A stretch of DNA of 64,000 nt from Bacillus bingmayongensis. Its GTDB lineage: Bacteria; Bacillota; Bacilli; Bacillales; Bacillaceae_G. A program made the position numbers and the translations under genes. The stretch spans positions 62,001 through 126,000 of the forward strand of contig NZ_JH921519.1 in assembly GCF_000299035.1 (NCBI RefSeq), given 5' to 3'. This document shows, piece by piece, positions 1-8,429 of this stretch (its first letter is position 1; each line of letters opens with the position of its first letter). The notes below the pieces were generated by a model that ran no database searches, was not told where the DNA came from, and saw only the letters and a list, made by a program, of their open reading frames with translations.

Positions 1-191
1 ATTTTGAATAAGACGATAGGATGAATAGAAGGGCGACCATTGTTTTCACAATAATAAGGACGTAACTTTTCCTCGATAAAATCAAAATTAATAGTCGCTT
101 CAATTGCACGAAGAAAATGATCTTGTGGAACTAACTCTTCAACAGAAACTGATACACGCTCATCGCGATGATTTTTCAATGCACCCATCAT
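1..191 (-). CDS. IS1182-type transposase, N-terminal part (runs off the window)
   Basis: The reverse strand reads MMGALKNHRDERVSVSVEEL and continues with VPQDHFLRAIEATINF, then a stretch ending GRPSIHPIVLFK, open to the window edge. This is the start of the IS1182/IS5-like transposases (DUF772 region), which precedes the DDE catalytic domain lying outside the window. The ATG at 191 is preceded by AAGGAG at good spacing. The visible 63 codons are intact. The remaining length and activity cannot be judged. Confidence 0.75.
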   Translation of the reverse strand, partial: MMGALKNHRDERVSVSVEELVPQDHFLRAIEATINFDFIEEKLRPYYCENNGRPSIHPIVLFK

Positions 192-257
192 AATAAATCG
201 CTCCTTTTCCTCTTTTTATCATTGTTGACAGATAAAAAAGGGTTCAGACACAAAAAT

Positions 258-287
258 AGGCTGTGGAGCAAACTTTCTCCACAGCCT
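258..287. terminator. Hairpin beside the IS1182 gene
   Basis: AGGCTGTGGAG pairs with CTCCACAGCCT around an 8-base loop. On the reverse strand it is followed by TATTTTTG, so it could end a leftward transcript. It may instead belong to the IS end. Confidence 0.5.
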
Positions 288-289
288 GA

Positions 290-317
290 AAAAAAGAGCA
301 CATCATGTGCTCTTTTT
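290..317. terminator. Bidirectional terminator
   Basis: AAAAAGAGCACAT meets CATGTGCTCTTTTT, a near-perfect palindrome with A and T tracts. It ends the leftward transcript coming from the T-box leader. Confidence 0.8.
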
Positions 318-473
318 ACTTTAATGCTACATATAACTTCCCTACCTCATCTTCAATTTGCTTCACATCGATTCTCTCAAACAACGGCTGCACATGACTG
401 ATTCGCTCTGGCAATACATGTTCACATTTCCAGCTTACACTCGTAATTGATAATATGTTCCGCACCCTTTCAC
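316..473 (-). pseudogene. Broken short reading frame behind a T-box leader
   Basis: A GTG at 473 follows AAGGAGG and opens a 12-codon frame, [12 protein letters not shown], that stops at 435. Immediately after the stop a second frame stays open to a stop at 316, reading [19 protein letters not shown] and ending GKLYVALK. The two frames differ by one base, so a single indel near 435 would join them into about 52 residues. I do not recognise the product. The strong ribosome site and the T-box say that a gene once regulated by amino-acid supply started here. Either it was always tiny or most of it was lost when the neighbouring IS1182 element arrived. Confidence 0.4.
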
Positions 474-498
474 TTTACATTCCTCCTTTTAAATATAA

Positions 499-811
499 AA
501 AAGCCCCACCCCTATCTTCTAAAAAGATAAGGGCGGGGCTGTATGAACAGTCGCGGTACCACCTTATTTCGTCAGCTATTCACATAACTAACCTCATCAA
601 GTACGGAGCAATCATATGCTCTTATACTGTGGTTTTGATAACGAGAACCAACTCTCGTCGCCGCCTACTATTATCATTTGATAAGTTCAGGACGCAGCTC
701 AAAGGCCATTGTTCAAATGAACATTCTTGCTTCTTCTCAGCTTCTGAAGCTCTCTGGAAAGAATGGTTTCATTCTACTTTTCCTTTTCAACGCTTTTCAT
801 ATATAATACGT
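499..811 (-). promoter_or_regulatory. T-box leader (tRNA-sensing attenuator), apparently orphaned
   Basis: Read on the reverse strand: a stem I region with CAGAGAGC and GCTGAGA, then the T-box AAGGTGGTACCGCG (552-565), then a strong terminator at 499-541 in which AGCCCC pairs with GGGGCT and a T run follows. This order is that of Firmicute T-boxes, where uncharged tRNA binds stem I and stabilises an antiterminator. By analogy with the tyrS leader in this window the specifier would lie in TTTGAGCTGCG, suggesting CTG (Leu) or TGC (Cys), which I cannot settle. Only a broken short frame follows. Confidence 0.85.
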
Positions 812-840
812 ATTTTACGACTAAAATACAGAAAAATCAA
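812..840 (-). promoter_or_regulatory. Promoter of the T-box leader
   Basis: On the reverse strand TTGATT, a 17-base spacer and TAAAAT lie directly upstream of the T-box stem I. Confidence 0.6.
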
Positions 841-915
841 ACTTTAATTCGAAGAAAAAAGGAAATAAATAATTCTTTCCGAATATGTACATGTTCAAAG
901 AAAGGAGTGAGTTCA

Positions 916-1695
916 TTGAATCAACAACAGTTAAGCACAATTAATAAACAAGGCTGGAATGCTGCTGCCTATAAAGCATGGACGAATCGGCACGGTACTC
1001 CAAAGGAATATGCAAAGAAGCTCATACAAAATCCCGCCCATGAAGTAGCTTACTACTTACCTTATATTAAAAATATACAAGATAAACGTATCCTAAATTT
1101 ACTTGGCCCCAAAGGAAATAAAGCTGTCGCATTCGCATTATTAGGGGCTGACGTAACTGTTGTGGATATTTCAGAAAGCAATGCTAGATATGCAAATGAG
1201 CTAGCCGATGCTGCGGAGGTATCTATTGAATATATCGTTTCAGATGTACTAGAAATATCTCCCTCCAAAACATTCGATATTGTTTTATTAGAACTAGGTG
1301 TACTTCATTATTTTTTAGATCTCAAACCACTTTTTAAATTGATCTCACAACTATTAATAGATGGTGGCACTTTCATACTCCGTGATTATCACCCGCTCTA
1401 TACAAAGCTATTAGCGATAGATCATCCAATGTTTCAAGCAAATGGTGATTATTTCTATGAAGGGATTATTGAAAGTGACGTCGCTTATAGCATTCTACTT
1501 GATGAGACGCAACGAAAATCACTACCAAAAACAAAAATTCGCCGCTGGACACTAGGAGAAATTATTACAGAAATCGCCAAAGCAAACCTCCGTATTGAAG
1601 AGCTTACCGAGGAATGTGGTACACACCAGCGCTGGGTCTTTCCGTCTTCTGCACCAAAAGGAATTGAAGAACGTATCCCGGACTTTACACATTAA
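916..1695 (+). CDS. Class I SAM-dependent methyltransferase
   Basis: A 259-residue soluble protein. The TTG start at 916 is preceded by AAAGGAG; an upstream extension to 763 lacks a ribosome site and is not expected. The Rossmann motif I is present as ILNLLGPKGNKAVA (59-72) and the acidic end of beta-2 as VTVVDIS (80-86), where the ribose of SAM binds, followed by motif IV-like DIVLLELG. The family methylates small molecules or other substrates; nothing here identifies which. It is monocistronic, ended by the hairpin at 1779-1814. A methylase role is secure by fold, the substrate is unknown. Confidence 0.85.
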   Translation: MNQQQLSTINKQGWNAAAYKAWTNRHGTPKEYAKKLIQNPAHEVAYYLPYIKNIQDKRILNLLGPKGNKAVAFALLGADVTVVDISESNARYANELADAAEVSIEYIVSDVLEISPSKTFDIVLLELGVLHYFLDLKPLFKLISQLLIDGGTFILRDYHPLYTKLLAIDHPMFQANGDYFYEGIIESDVAYSILLDETQRKSLPKTKIRRWTLGEIITEIAKANLRIEELTEECGTHQRWVFPSSAPKGIEERIPDFTH

Positions 1696-1702
1696 TCGCT
1701 AC

Positions 1703-1775
1703 AACATAAAGTGAAACTTTAATCAGTGATTATCCCACACCAATCAGGCTTTTACAGCCCGCAAATAGCGGAATA
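1703..1775. repeat. Shortened bcr1-type repeat
   Basis: ATAAAGTGAAACTTTAATCA near the start and GCCCGCAAATAGCGG near the end match the longer copy at 9883-10042, with the middle deleted. These are intergenic repeats of the B. cereus group. Confidence 0.6.
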
Positions 1776-1778
1776 ATG

Positions 1779-1814
1779 CAAAAAGGATCCCTTCACGGAT
1801 AGGATCCTTTTTGC
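1779..1814 (+). terminator. Terminator after the methyltransferase
   Basis: GCAAAAAGGATCC pairs with GGATCCTTTTTGC around an 11-base loop. Confidence 0.85.
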
Positions 1815-1955
1815 ATGCTTAACGCATATAAGTTGAGGTTGGAGATTACCATAATTCTGTAGAATAGGACACAAGGTATTTCAACATTTTGTCTCTGACT
1901 TACGCAGTCAAAAGGGGTATGACCAACATAACGAAGAGTAATGTTTAGTTGATAT

Positions 1956-1970
1956 TGATAATCGTTATCA
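1956..1970. promoter_or_regulatory. Fur-box-like palindrome with no gene behind it
   Basis: TGATAATCGTTATCA matches the 7-1-7 Fur consensus at 14 of 15 positions, and the symmetry extends to GTTGAT and ATCAAC-like flanks. The neighbouring genes on both sides end toward it, so it serves no visible promoter. The rest of 1815-2074 holds nothing else recognisable. Confidence 0.5.
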
Positions 1971-2074
1971 ACTAATTAGAATTATACATGATATGTTTTA
2001 AAAACACAATAGGAATTTCATATTTTTTATCCCCTATCATAACCTTTGCTTGTTATAGGTCACGTTATTGTTCA

Positions 2075-2947
2075 CTACTTCTTCAAAATTGGTATCCATA
2101 TTTCGCTTTTAAAGTTCGGCGAAGTTACATCTTTATTCTCGTTCCACAAGATTTCTGGTCCTTCTGCTTGCTCATAGTTTGAAGCTGGAAACCACTCGGA
2201 ATAAATGCGTCCCCATACATCTTGCAACGTATCCGGAAACGGTCCGACCGCTTCGAATATGGCCCATGTTAAAGCAGGAACTTCAAGTTGTGTCAGATTA
2301 ACCGGACACTCCTTAGTTGTTGCCACCCCTATATAATGATCAAGCTCCCCGTTTCCTTCCATTCGACCTTCAGAAAAATTCGTTGACGCACTAAGCAGCC
2401 CCAAAGGCTCGACATTAGAAAGATCCTTAAGTTTCTTTATCATTTCACTATCTAAACCCTTCCACATAGAGGCAATCTCCGGATTAACTCCATGGAAAAT
2501 TAAAGGTACTCTTTTCTTGATGCCAATTATGTGAAATGCCTCTTTTTCTTCAATTCGATAGTTCATTTCATTTCCTCCTTTGATGGATAGTTGAAAGGTC
2601 ATTCGTGGATAAGCCTTTAATAAATGTCCATTATTTCTGGCTGCTGACGGTGTTACACCATGCAAAGTTTGAAAAGCTCTTGCAAAAGAATCTGGTGAGT
2701 TGTATCCGTATTTTATAGCAACGTCAATGACCTTTATGCCGCTATCTTTAAGATCGAATGCTGCAAGAGTAAGACGTCTCCGGCGGATGTACTCCGACAA
2801 TGAAATACCCGCAAGGAAAGAAAACATCCTTTTAAAATGATATTCGGAGCAAAAAGCCAGCCTTGCTACTTCTTTAAAATCAATATCGTTAGTAAGGTTT
2901 TTTTCAATATAGTTTAATGCTCCATTCATGTTTTCAAGCAAATCCAT
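2075..2947 (-). CDS. AraC-family regulator with GyrI-like effector domain
   Basis: A 290-residue protein. Residues 8-105 hold two helix-turn-helix motifs of the AraC type ([17 protein letters not shown] and [20 protein letters not shown]). Residues 125-290 are a GyrI-like/Bacterial-transcription-activator effector-binding domain, the layout of B. subtilis YdeE and of Rob/SoxS relatives, which sense small hydrophobic molecules. It is monocistronic and its target is not evident; no divergent gene shares its promoter. ATG at 2947 with GGAGG upstream. Confidence 0.85.
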   Translation of the reverse strand: MDLLENMNGALNYIEKNLTNDIDFKEVARLAFCSEYHFKRMFSFLAGISLSEYIRRRRLTLAAFDLKDSGIKVIDVAIKYGYNSPDSFARAFQTLHGVTPSAARNNGHLLKAYPRMTFQLSIKGGNEMNYRIEEKEAFHIIGIKKRVPLIFHGVNPEIASMWKGLDSEMIKKLKDLSNVEPLGLLSASTNFSEGRMEGNGELDHYIGVATTKECPVNLTQLEVPALTWAIFEAVGPFPDTLQDVWGRIYSEWFPASNYEQAEGPEILWNENKDVTSPNFKSEIWIPILKK

Positions 2948-3236
2948 TTATATGACCTCCCTCTTTAGAAATAGAATAGCAGAAGTGAAATGTACCTATC
3001 CGACATTTCATGCACAATTATGTAGGATTTCTTAATAAGCTCCATAATATGAATATGGTAACTGAAAAGACTCCTATCAGCTAATTTATTTCATTCATTT
3101 AACTCTTTCCTTTCTTCCCACATACTTATAGCCAGTATAGGAAAGATTAAAAAAACACTGTGAGCTATTTCACTGCACCTTTATCTTATTTCCTTTATAA
3201 TGAGAATGGATATCATTAATATTAGGAGTGTTGTGC

Positions 3237-3551
3237 ATGTCGCAAGAATTAGAAGAGAAATTATATGCCAATTTAGAGGCTGTTATCGATCCTGAATTAG
3301 GTGTAGATATTATCAATCTTGGTTTAGTATACGATGTGACAGCAGATGAGAATAACAATGCTGTCATTACAATGACAATGACTTCTATCGGTTGTCCGAT
3401 GGCGGGGCAAATCGTATCAGATGTTAAAAAAGTATTATCGACAAATGTACCGGAAGTAAATGAAATAGAGGTCAATGTGGTTTGGAATCCACCTTGGTCA
3501 AAAGAGCGTATGTCACGTATGGCGAAAATCGCTCTAGGTATCCGTGATTAA
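3237..3551 (+). CDS. Iron-sulphur assembly factor, DUF59/MIP18 (SufT/YitW-like)
   Basis: A 104-residue protein. AGGAG at 3224-3228 places the start at the ATG at 3237. The DUF59 core is clear: VIDPELGVDIINLGLVY (16-32), the conserved Cys in SIGCPM (Cys53), and the C-terminal VWNPPWSKERMS. The family helps mature Fe-S proteins in the cytosol. Downstream, its terminator has been split by an IS3-family insertion at 3573-4889. Confidence 0.9.
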   Translation: MSQELEEKLYANLEAVIDPELGVDIINLGLVYDVTADENNNAVITMTMTSIGCPMAGQIVSDVKKVLSTNVPEVNEIEVNVVWNPPWSKERMSRMAKIALGIRD

Positions 3552-3560
3552 ATAACAAAA

Positions 3561-3572
3561 AAGGCCTGACAT
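3561..3572 (+). terminator. Left arm of a terminator split by an insertion sequence
   Basis: AAGGCCTGACAT pairs with ATGTCAGGTCTT at 4899-4910, followed by a T run. Removing the IS and one copy of its ACAT duplication restores a compact hairpin with a TATCG-type loop between the DUF59 gene and the protease gene. Confidence 0.75.
3569..3572. repeat. Target duplication ACAT (left copy)
   Basis: ACAT here and at 4890-4893 flank the IS element exactly at its TGG...CCA tips. Confidence 0.7.
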
Positions 3573-3655
3573 TGGTATTACCCCCTTTAAGTAGACAGTG
3601 TAAAAAGACCATGTACATACATGGGTGTTACACTATTACTTGGAGGGGATTTTTC

Positions 3656-3976
3656 GTGGTTAAAAAAGGTACAACATTCAATACGTATTCAGATGGATTA
3701 AAACTATCAGCTGTTCAAAGTTATTTAAATGGAGAAGGCAGTTATCAAGCTATAGCTAAGCAATATAATATCAGGAGCTCTACACAACTTAAGGATTGGG
3801 TGAAAAAATATAAAGAATTGGGTGATATTACAGATACTCGTGGAAAAAATAGCGGAACTCAAGGTATTCCTAATCCTCTAAAAGGAAAACGTGTCCATTT
3901 TAACAGTGTGGAGGAAGAGAGAGACTACTACAAGGCACAGGTTGCATATTTAAAAAAGCGTTATCCAAATCTGTAA
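3656..3976 (+). CDS. IS3-family transposase OrfA
   Basis: A 106-residue helix-turn-helix protein that binds the IS ends. The GTG start at 3656 follows GGAGGGG. The N-terminal half holds the HTH (KLSAVQSYLNGEGSYQAIAK) and the C-terminal part is helical, up to the frameshift site. A run AAAAAAG at 3952-3958 (in TTTAAAAAAG) lies just before the stop, and the minus-one frame from there is open into orfB, so a fused OrfAB transposase is expected from programmed frameshifting. Confidence 0.85.
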   Translation: MVKKGTTFNTYSDGLKLSAVQSYLNGEGSYQAIAKQYNIRSSTQLKDWVKKYKELGDITDTRGKNSGTQGIPNPLKGKRVHFNSVEEERDYYKAQVAYLKKRYPNL

Positions 3977-4029
3977 ATGGAGGTGCACTGAGGCACAAGG
4001 AGCGATATCGTATCATTGAATCGTTAAAA

Positions 4030-4851
4030 ATGAAATATCCGATCACTTGGCTTACTAAATTCGCAGGTGTACATCGAGCGGGTTATTATAAATGGATCCG
4101 TGCGAAAACAGCTAAAAATGTACGATCAGAAGCGGATCAACAATTAAAAAAAGTGATACAATCTATCCACCTGAAGTACAAACAATACGGCTATCCACGT
4201 ATGAAAATAGCTTTACAGGAGGAAGGTTTCTTTGTAAATCATAAAAAGGTTTATCGATTAATGAGTGAGCTCAACATTCAATCTATTATTCGTAAGAAGC
4301 GACGCTTCTTTAAAGGGAATTATTCGAATACTTTTCCGAATGTTTTAAACCGTGAATTTAAAAATCGAAAACAAAATGAAGCGCTCGTTACAGATATTAC
4401 GTATTTACGAATCCAAGATGGATTTCGCTATCTTTCTGTCGTGCAAGACATTTATAATAATGAAATTGTTTCTTGGAAAATCTCTAGACGCAATGACAAT
4501 GAACTCGTATTAGATACGCTTGAAAATTTGGTACAAAAAAGAGATGTGCGTGGAACCATTCTTCATTCAGATCAAGGGTTCCAGTACACATCTCATGTCT
4601 ACAACAAACGACTTTCAGATTTGGGTATCATCGGCAGCCACTCTCGCAAAGGAAACTGCCATGATAATGCCTGCATCGAGTCATTTTTCTCCCATTTTAA
4701 ATCGGAGATGTTGTATTTACACCATTTTAAAACAGAAGAAGAAGTAGTACAAGCAATTGAGGAATATATCTACTTCTATAACTATAAACGATTCCAAAAA
4801 CGACTCAACCACCGAGCTCCGATAGAATATCGAATCTTGATGGCTGCTTAG
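4030..4851 (+). CDS. IS3-family transposase OrfB (DDE integrase)
   Basis: The catalytic half, 273 residues from the first in-frame ATG. The rve-type core carries the DDE signature: Asp in VTDITYLR, Asp in LHSDQGFQYTS and Glu in CHDNACIESFFSHFKSE. It lies in the minus-one frame relative to orfA, and its frame is open back to the AAAAAAG slip site at 3952-3958. The working enzyme is therefore most likely the OrfAB fusion, with translation entering here only through the shift. Confidence 0.88.
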   Translation: MKYPITWLTKFAGVHRAGYYKWIRAKTAKNVRSEADQQLKKVIQSIHLKYKQYGYPRMKIALQEEGFFVNHKKVYRLMSELNIQSIIRKKRRFFKGNYSNTFPNVLNREFKNRKQNEALVTDITYLRIQDGFRYLSVVQDIYNNEIVSWKISRRNDNELVLDTLENLVQKRDVRGTILHSDQGFQYTSHVYNKRLSDLGIIGSHSRKGNCHDNACIESFFSHFKSEMLYLHHFKTEEEVVQAIEEYIYFYNYKRFQKRLNHRAPIEYRILMAA

Positions 4852-4918
4852 TCTTTTTTATAGCTGTCTACTTGACAGGGCTAACACCAACATTATCGAT
4901 GTCAGGTCTTTTTTTATC

Positions 4919-6571
4919 TTATTTTACACCAACTGCGTCATAAGCTTTCGTTACAGCTTGTACTTCTTTAGAGTTTTTACCATATAAATCTTCTGCAGAT
5001 TGAAGTGCCGCTTGGCGCATCATTTTAAAGTTAGAGTTTGCAGTTAAATATTTTGAAAGAGCACGGTAATAAATTTTCTCTGTCGCTTCACGGCCAACGC
5101 CAGTTACTTTCACACCGTAATGCTCCCCGCCCTCAGATACTAAATATGCCGCTTTATTATTGATACTACTGTTAATATGAACACCACCGTTATCAGCTGT
5201 TCCTGTATAACGTTTGTCGTAATGATCTGGATAGCCTTCAGTTGGTTTTAATGGGTTTGGAATAGATGCAGGATCACTTAATGAACGCAGTGAATCTCCA
5301 TCCTTACCTGGTGTATAAATATCTTCTCCGAGCTCCCAATCATCACGATCTACCATCGCACCAAAAATATCCGATAGCGATTCGTTTAATGCACCAGATT
5401 CATCTTTATATACAAGGTTTGCTGTATGCTCTGTTACAGCATGTGTTAACTCATGGGCAATAACATCTAAGCCTGCAGATAGCGGAATGAATACTTCTCC
5501 GTCTCCATCTCCATACATCATTTGTACACCATTCCACGCGGCATTATTCCAATTTCCCCCTACGTGAACAGAAGAAATTAACTTCGCACCTTGATTATCA
5601 AAAGAATTACGGTTAAATACCTTTTTATAATAATCATATACTTTGCCTGCATTTACATGTGCATCAACAGCCGCTTTATCTTCAAAGAATTTTGATTTAC
5701 TTTCTACTTCTTCACCTGTATATCCAAACCATTGTGAGAAGATATTAAACAAAAATTCATCCATATTTTTAGCATCAAACGTATGAACACCATTTCCACG
5801 TTTGCCATCAAATAAATTGAATGCTCCTGTTTTTTCATCTTGAGCAATTTCAAATGATTGCTTGTCTCCTAACACACCATATCCAAATCCAGTAATATGA
5901 TCGATTGCATTATATTTCTCAATCACATTTCCATTTGTTGCATCAACAAAGTAATGCCAGTAACCTGGAGCTGGTTTTGAAACAGATGCTTTTACAAGGT
6001 ATGCAAGATAATATTGTCCATCTTTTTCATATACATATAAATCTTTTTTCACACCATCATATTTATCCACTTTTCCAATTTCTTTCTCGATATCAGCTTT
6101 CGCAACATTGACCGCTTGCTCATCAGTAATGCTCGCTGCAGCCGGAATATTTTTATCTTCTAAATTCGGGATAACTTGTCCGAAGAATGCCTTTACATTA
6201 TTGTCTTTATCAAGTGCAACTGTTTGATCTGATCCATACACAGGAATGTTATTATGTTTTTCTACTAACTTCACGTGTGTTGTACCTGATTCAGCATCCT
6301 TTTCTTCCCCTACAACATTAAAATGACTTTCTATATTTCCTCCTAGTTTAAACATGTCCTTCTTGCTCTCTAAATATTGAAATACTGTTTCTTTTTTATC
6401 TAATCCTTGCGGAGCTTTCCATTCCTCACCTATGTAAGCTGGTGTTTTAAATTCTTGGTGATATTGAATTTGTTGCTCTTCTGCCGCTTGTGTTTTTGTT
6501 GCTCCGAATGCTCCAAAACCTAAAGCGATAACGGATAAAGCTAATGCTGATGAAACGACTTGCTTTTTCAA
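4919..6571 (-). CDS. npr: Bacillolysin (secreted neutral zinc metalloprotease, M4)
   Basis: A 550-residue pre-pro-protease. The TTG at 6571 follows GGGGAGTG at good spacing and gives a signal peptide (LKKQVVSSALALSVIALGFG, cut after the TKTQAAE region). The FTP/PepSY propeptide follows, roughly to residue 245. The catalytic domain has HELTH (373-377) and the third zinc ligand in GALNES (Glu397), with the catalytic His in GGVHINSS near 460. It is homologous to thermolysin and degrades extracellular protein. The N-terminal propeptide is expected to self-cleave. It stands alone between two terminators. Confidence 0.95.
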   Translation of the reverse strand: MKKQVVSSALALSVIALGFGAFGATKTQAAEEQQIQYHQEFKTPAYIGEEWKAPQGLDKKETVFQYLESKKDMFKLGGNIESHFNVVGEEKDAESGTTHVKLVEKHNNIPVYGSDQTVALDKDNNVKAFFGQVIPNLEDKNIPAAASITDEQAVNVAKADIEKEIGKVDKYDGVKKDLYVYEKDGQYYLAYLVKASVSKPAPGYWHYFVDATNGNVIEKYNAIDHITGFGYGVLGDKQSFEIAQDEKTGAFNLFDGKRGNGVHTFDAKNMDEFLFNIFSQWFGYTGEEVESKSKFFEDKAAVDAHVNAGKVYDYYKKVFNRNSFDNQGAKLISSVHVGGNWNNAAWNGVQMMYGDGDGEVFIPLSAGLDVIAHELTHAVTEHTANLVYKDESGALNESLSDIFGAMVDRDDWELGEDIYTPGKDGDSLRSLSDPASIPNPLKPTEGYPDHYDKRYTGTADNGGVHINSSINNKAAYLVSEGGEHYGVKVTGVGREATEKIYYRALSKYLTANSNFKMMRQAALQSAEDLYGKNSKEVQAVTKAYDAVGVK

Positions 6572-6680
6572 TCTAACACTCCCCATTCCCCAAAAATTTT
6601 TGACACTCTTATACATTTCGAGAAAAGGAAAATATATCCTATATAAAAAATTGAGAAATATTTTTCTTACAATTTCATCC

Positions 6681-6713
6681 AAAAAAGGAGCGTCACATTA
6701 GACGCTCCTTTTT
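6681..6713 (-). terminator. Terminator after the pirin gene
   Basis: AAAAAAGGAGCGTC pairs with GACGCTCCTTTTT; it lies upstream of the protease gene and isolates it from the marR-pirin transcript. Confidence 0.85.
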
Positions 6714-6723
6714 CCTTTACTCA

Positions 6724-7422
6724 TTATTGTTTCTTCATCTCAATCGCTAAATAATGAGATTTCTCTGTTGCTTGAATACGAATATCTTCTTCAACTACTT
6801 CTGCTGCATCGCGCATTACAAGTGTTTCACCATTTACAACGCCGCTTCCTTCAATTTGTACAAGATACACTTGACGCCCTTCTCTAACAGGGAAACTAAT
6901 TTCTTTTCCAGCTTCTAATGATAGGGAATATAAATTCGCATCTTGATGAATTGCAATTGGTGCATCGCCATCAACTGGAGATACCATATGGAACCATGTA
7001 TTTTCACGCTTGCTCCAATCAAACTTAAACTCACCGTAATTCGGCGTATGCCCCGCACGATCTGGTAAAATCCAAATTTGTAATAGACGTAATGTTTCAT
7101 TTCCTAAATTATGTTCGCTATGAAATACCCCTGTACCAGCGCTCATATATTGTACATGTCCACGCTCAATTGTACCGCGGTTCCCCATGCTATCTTGATG
7201 CGTTAATTCACCATCCACAACGTAAGAAATAATCTCCATATCACGGTGCGGATGCATATCAAATCCTGTTTGCGCTGCTACTAAATCATCATTAATAACG
7301 CGAAGGGCTCCAAAGTGCATATTGTCTGGATTATAATAATCTGCGAATGAAAAATGAAAATGTGTATTTAGCCAACCGTGATTTGCTCTTCCCATATTTT
7401 TATGATCAATTTTTCTAAACAT
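6724..7422 (-). CDS. Pirin-family protein (YhhW-like, possible quercetinase)
   Basis: A 232-residue bicupin. The ATG at 7422 is used because GAGGTGA sits at the right distance; an in-frame GTG at 7431 overlaps that site. The metal ligands of the pirin cupin are all present: His57 and His59 (MHPHRD), His101 and Glu103 (VFHSEHN). Members bind iron and some oxidise quercetin. It follows a marR-type gene by 47 bp on the same strand with no terminator between, so the two are probably cotranscribed and the substrate of the pirin may be related to the ligand or stress sensed by that regulator. Confidence 0.9.
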   Translation of the reverse strand: MFRKIDHKNMGRANHGWLNTHFHFSFADYYNPDNMHFGALRVINDDLVAAQTGFDMHPHRDMEIISYVVDGELTHQDSMGNRGTIERGHVQYMSAGTGVFHSEHNLGNETLRLLQIWILPDRAGHTPNYGEFKFDWSKRENTWFHMVSPVDGDAPIAIHQDANLYSLSLEAGKEISFPVREGRQVYLVQIEGSGVVNGETLVMRDAAEVVEEDIRIQATEKSHYLAIEMKKQ

Positions 7423-7469
7423 ATCCTTCACCTCATATTATCTCGAATTTGAGATATTTATTAAAATTT

Positions 7470-7880
7470 TTATTGTAACTTTCGAAGTAATTCTAGCAAT
7501 TGTTTTTGTTCATTGCGATTTAACTTACTAAATTGTTCTGCTTGAAACGTCTCCTGCGGTGGAACAACTTCTTCGTATAAAGCTCTTCCCTTTTCTGTTA
7601 ACGAAAGATATTTCGTCGTACCTTCTTGCTCTCGTTTAACCAAACCAAGCTGCTCCAACTTATTTAAAAGCTGCGTGATATTTCCTTTTGTAACAAATAG
7701 CTTTTTCCCAAGCTCCTGCTGTGTTAATCGATCTTGTCCGCCAATTTGAGCTAAAACATCAAACTGTGCAGCAGATAAATCCCAATTTTTTAAGTGTTGA
7801 TTTGTCTCACGAATGCTTCTGTTATAAAAGCGTGATAAACGGAACCATAATAACAATCCGAGTCTTTCTTCTGCTTTCAT
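7470..7880 (-). CDS. MarR-family transcriptional regulator
   Basis: A 136-residue winged-helix protein. The ATG at 7880 follows GAGGTGATGG; longer frames to 7937 would start inside the promoter. The winged helix covers LSAAQFDVLAQIGGQDRLTQQ to TEKGRALYEEV. There is no conserved N-terminal Cys of the OhrR type. It is first in a two-gene unit with pirin and its promoter is overlapped by a palindrome that it probably binds itself. Confidence 0.88.
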   Translation of the reverse strand: MKAEERLGLLLWFRLSRFYNRSIRETNQHLKNWDLSAAQFDVLAQIGGQDRLTQQELGKKLFVTKGNITQLLNKLEQLGLVKREQEGTTKYLSLTEKGRALYEEVVPPQETFQAEQFSKLNRNEQKQLLELLRKLQ

Positions 7881-7908
7881 TCCATCACCTCGCTTATTTA
7901 ATAAACTT

Positions 7909-7937
7909 AGTTTAGAATTAAACTTTATAATTGTCAA
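7909..7937 (-). promoter_or_regulatory. marR-pirin promoter overlapped by a palindrome
   Basis: On the reverse strand TTGACA (7937-7932), 17 bases, TAAACT (7914-7909). The -10 is one arm of AGTTTA-N4-TAAACT (7909-7924), a likely MarR operator giving autorepression. Confidence 0.7.
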
Positions 7938-7965
7938 CTACTTTATTTTAGTAAGTACAGAACGA

Positions 7966-7996
7966 AAAGATAGTGGCGTTACCACCACTATATCTT
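7966..7996 (-). terminator. Terminator after the HExxH gene
   Basis: AAGATAGTGG and CCACTATATCTT form a stem; on the reverse strand it ends in CTTTTC. It overlaps the last codon of the gene at 7995. Confidence 0.6.
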
Positions 7997-8429
7997 AGTT
8001 TATATTCCTTCGCATATATTCATTCATTTTACGTTCAGCGAATGCCCTGGCATCCCTTTCAATCCAACGTGCCTCATATACTTCTTTTTCTATATACAAT
8101 ACATTGTTTTCATGCTGCATAGAATGCCGAAATTCATGCAGTAAAGTTTTGAGCACTTGCTCATATTGCTCCCACATACAAACAAAAATCATTTGTCTTT
8201 CTTTATGATAAAAACCGTTTAAAGGAAATAAGAATTCTTCTTCTTCTTCTCCTAATTTTACGAGTACATCATTTGTATCACACGTATCGCAAAAAATAAC
8301 TGGAATTTCGCGTTTCTCAATTAATGAAAATACATCATTCTTCACTCGCTGAATATCCCACGGAAACTCTGAGTCCAGTACATACCAATTCCCATCTTGC
8401 TGATACACGTTTTGAAACTGGAGTTCCAT
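7995..8429 (-). CDS. Small HExxH protein (DUF3920-like)
   Basis: A 144-residue protein without signal peptide or membrane segment. LLHEFRHSMQH places an HExxH zinc-binding motif at 98-102, with an acidic helix (YEARWIERDARAFAE) about 20 residues later that could give the third ligand, as in gluzincins and IrrE-like proteases. Two Cys (CDTC, 47-50) precede it. I recall it only as a B. cereus-group family of unknown function. Monocistronic, reading away from dps. Confidence 0.7.
   Translation of the reverse strand: MELQFQNVYQQDGNWYVLDSEFPWDIQRVKNDVFSLIEKREIPVIFCDTCDTNDVLVKLGEEEEEFLFPLNGFYHKERQMIFVCMWEQYEQVLKTLLHEFRHSMQHENNVLYIEKEVYEARWIERDARAFAERKMNEYMRRNIN

Larger units (their letters stand above)
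3573..4889 (+). mobile_element. IS3-family insertion sequence (IS150-like), 1317 bp
   Basis: The left tip begins TGGTATTACCCCC and the reverse complement of the right tip begins TGGTGTTAGCCCTG; both continue into an AAGTAGACAG block and a shared AAAAAGAC. The element is flanked by ACAT and carries overlapping orfA and orfB. All parts look intact, so it may be active. It landed in the loop of a pre-existing terminator. Confidence 0.9.

Noticed and set aside
1988-2182. Rightward frame after the Fur box
   Set aside because: No ribosome site and it overlaps the 3' end of the AraC gene in antisense.
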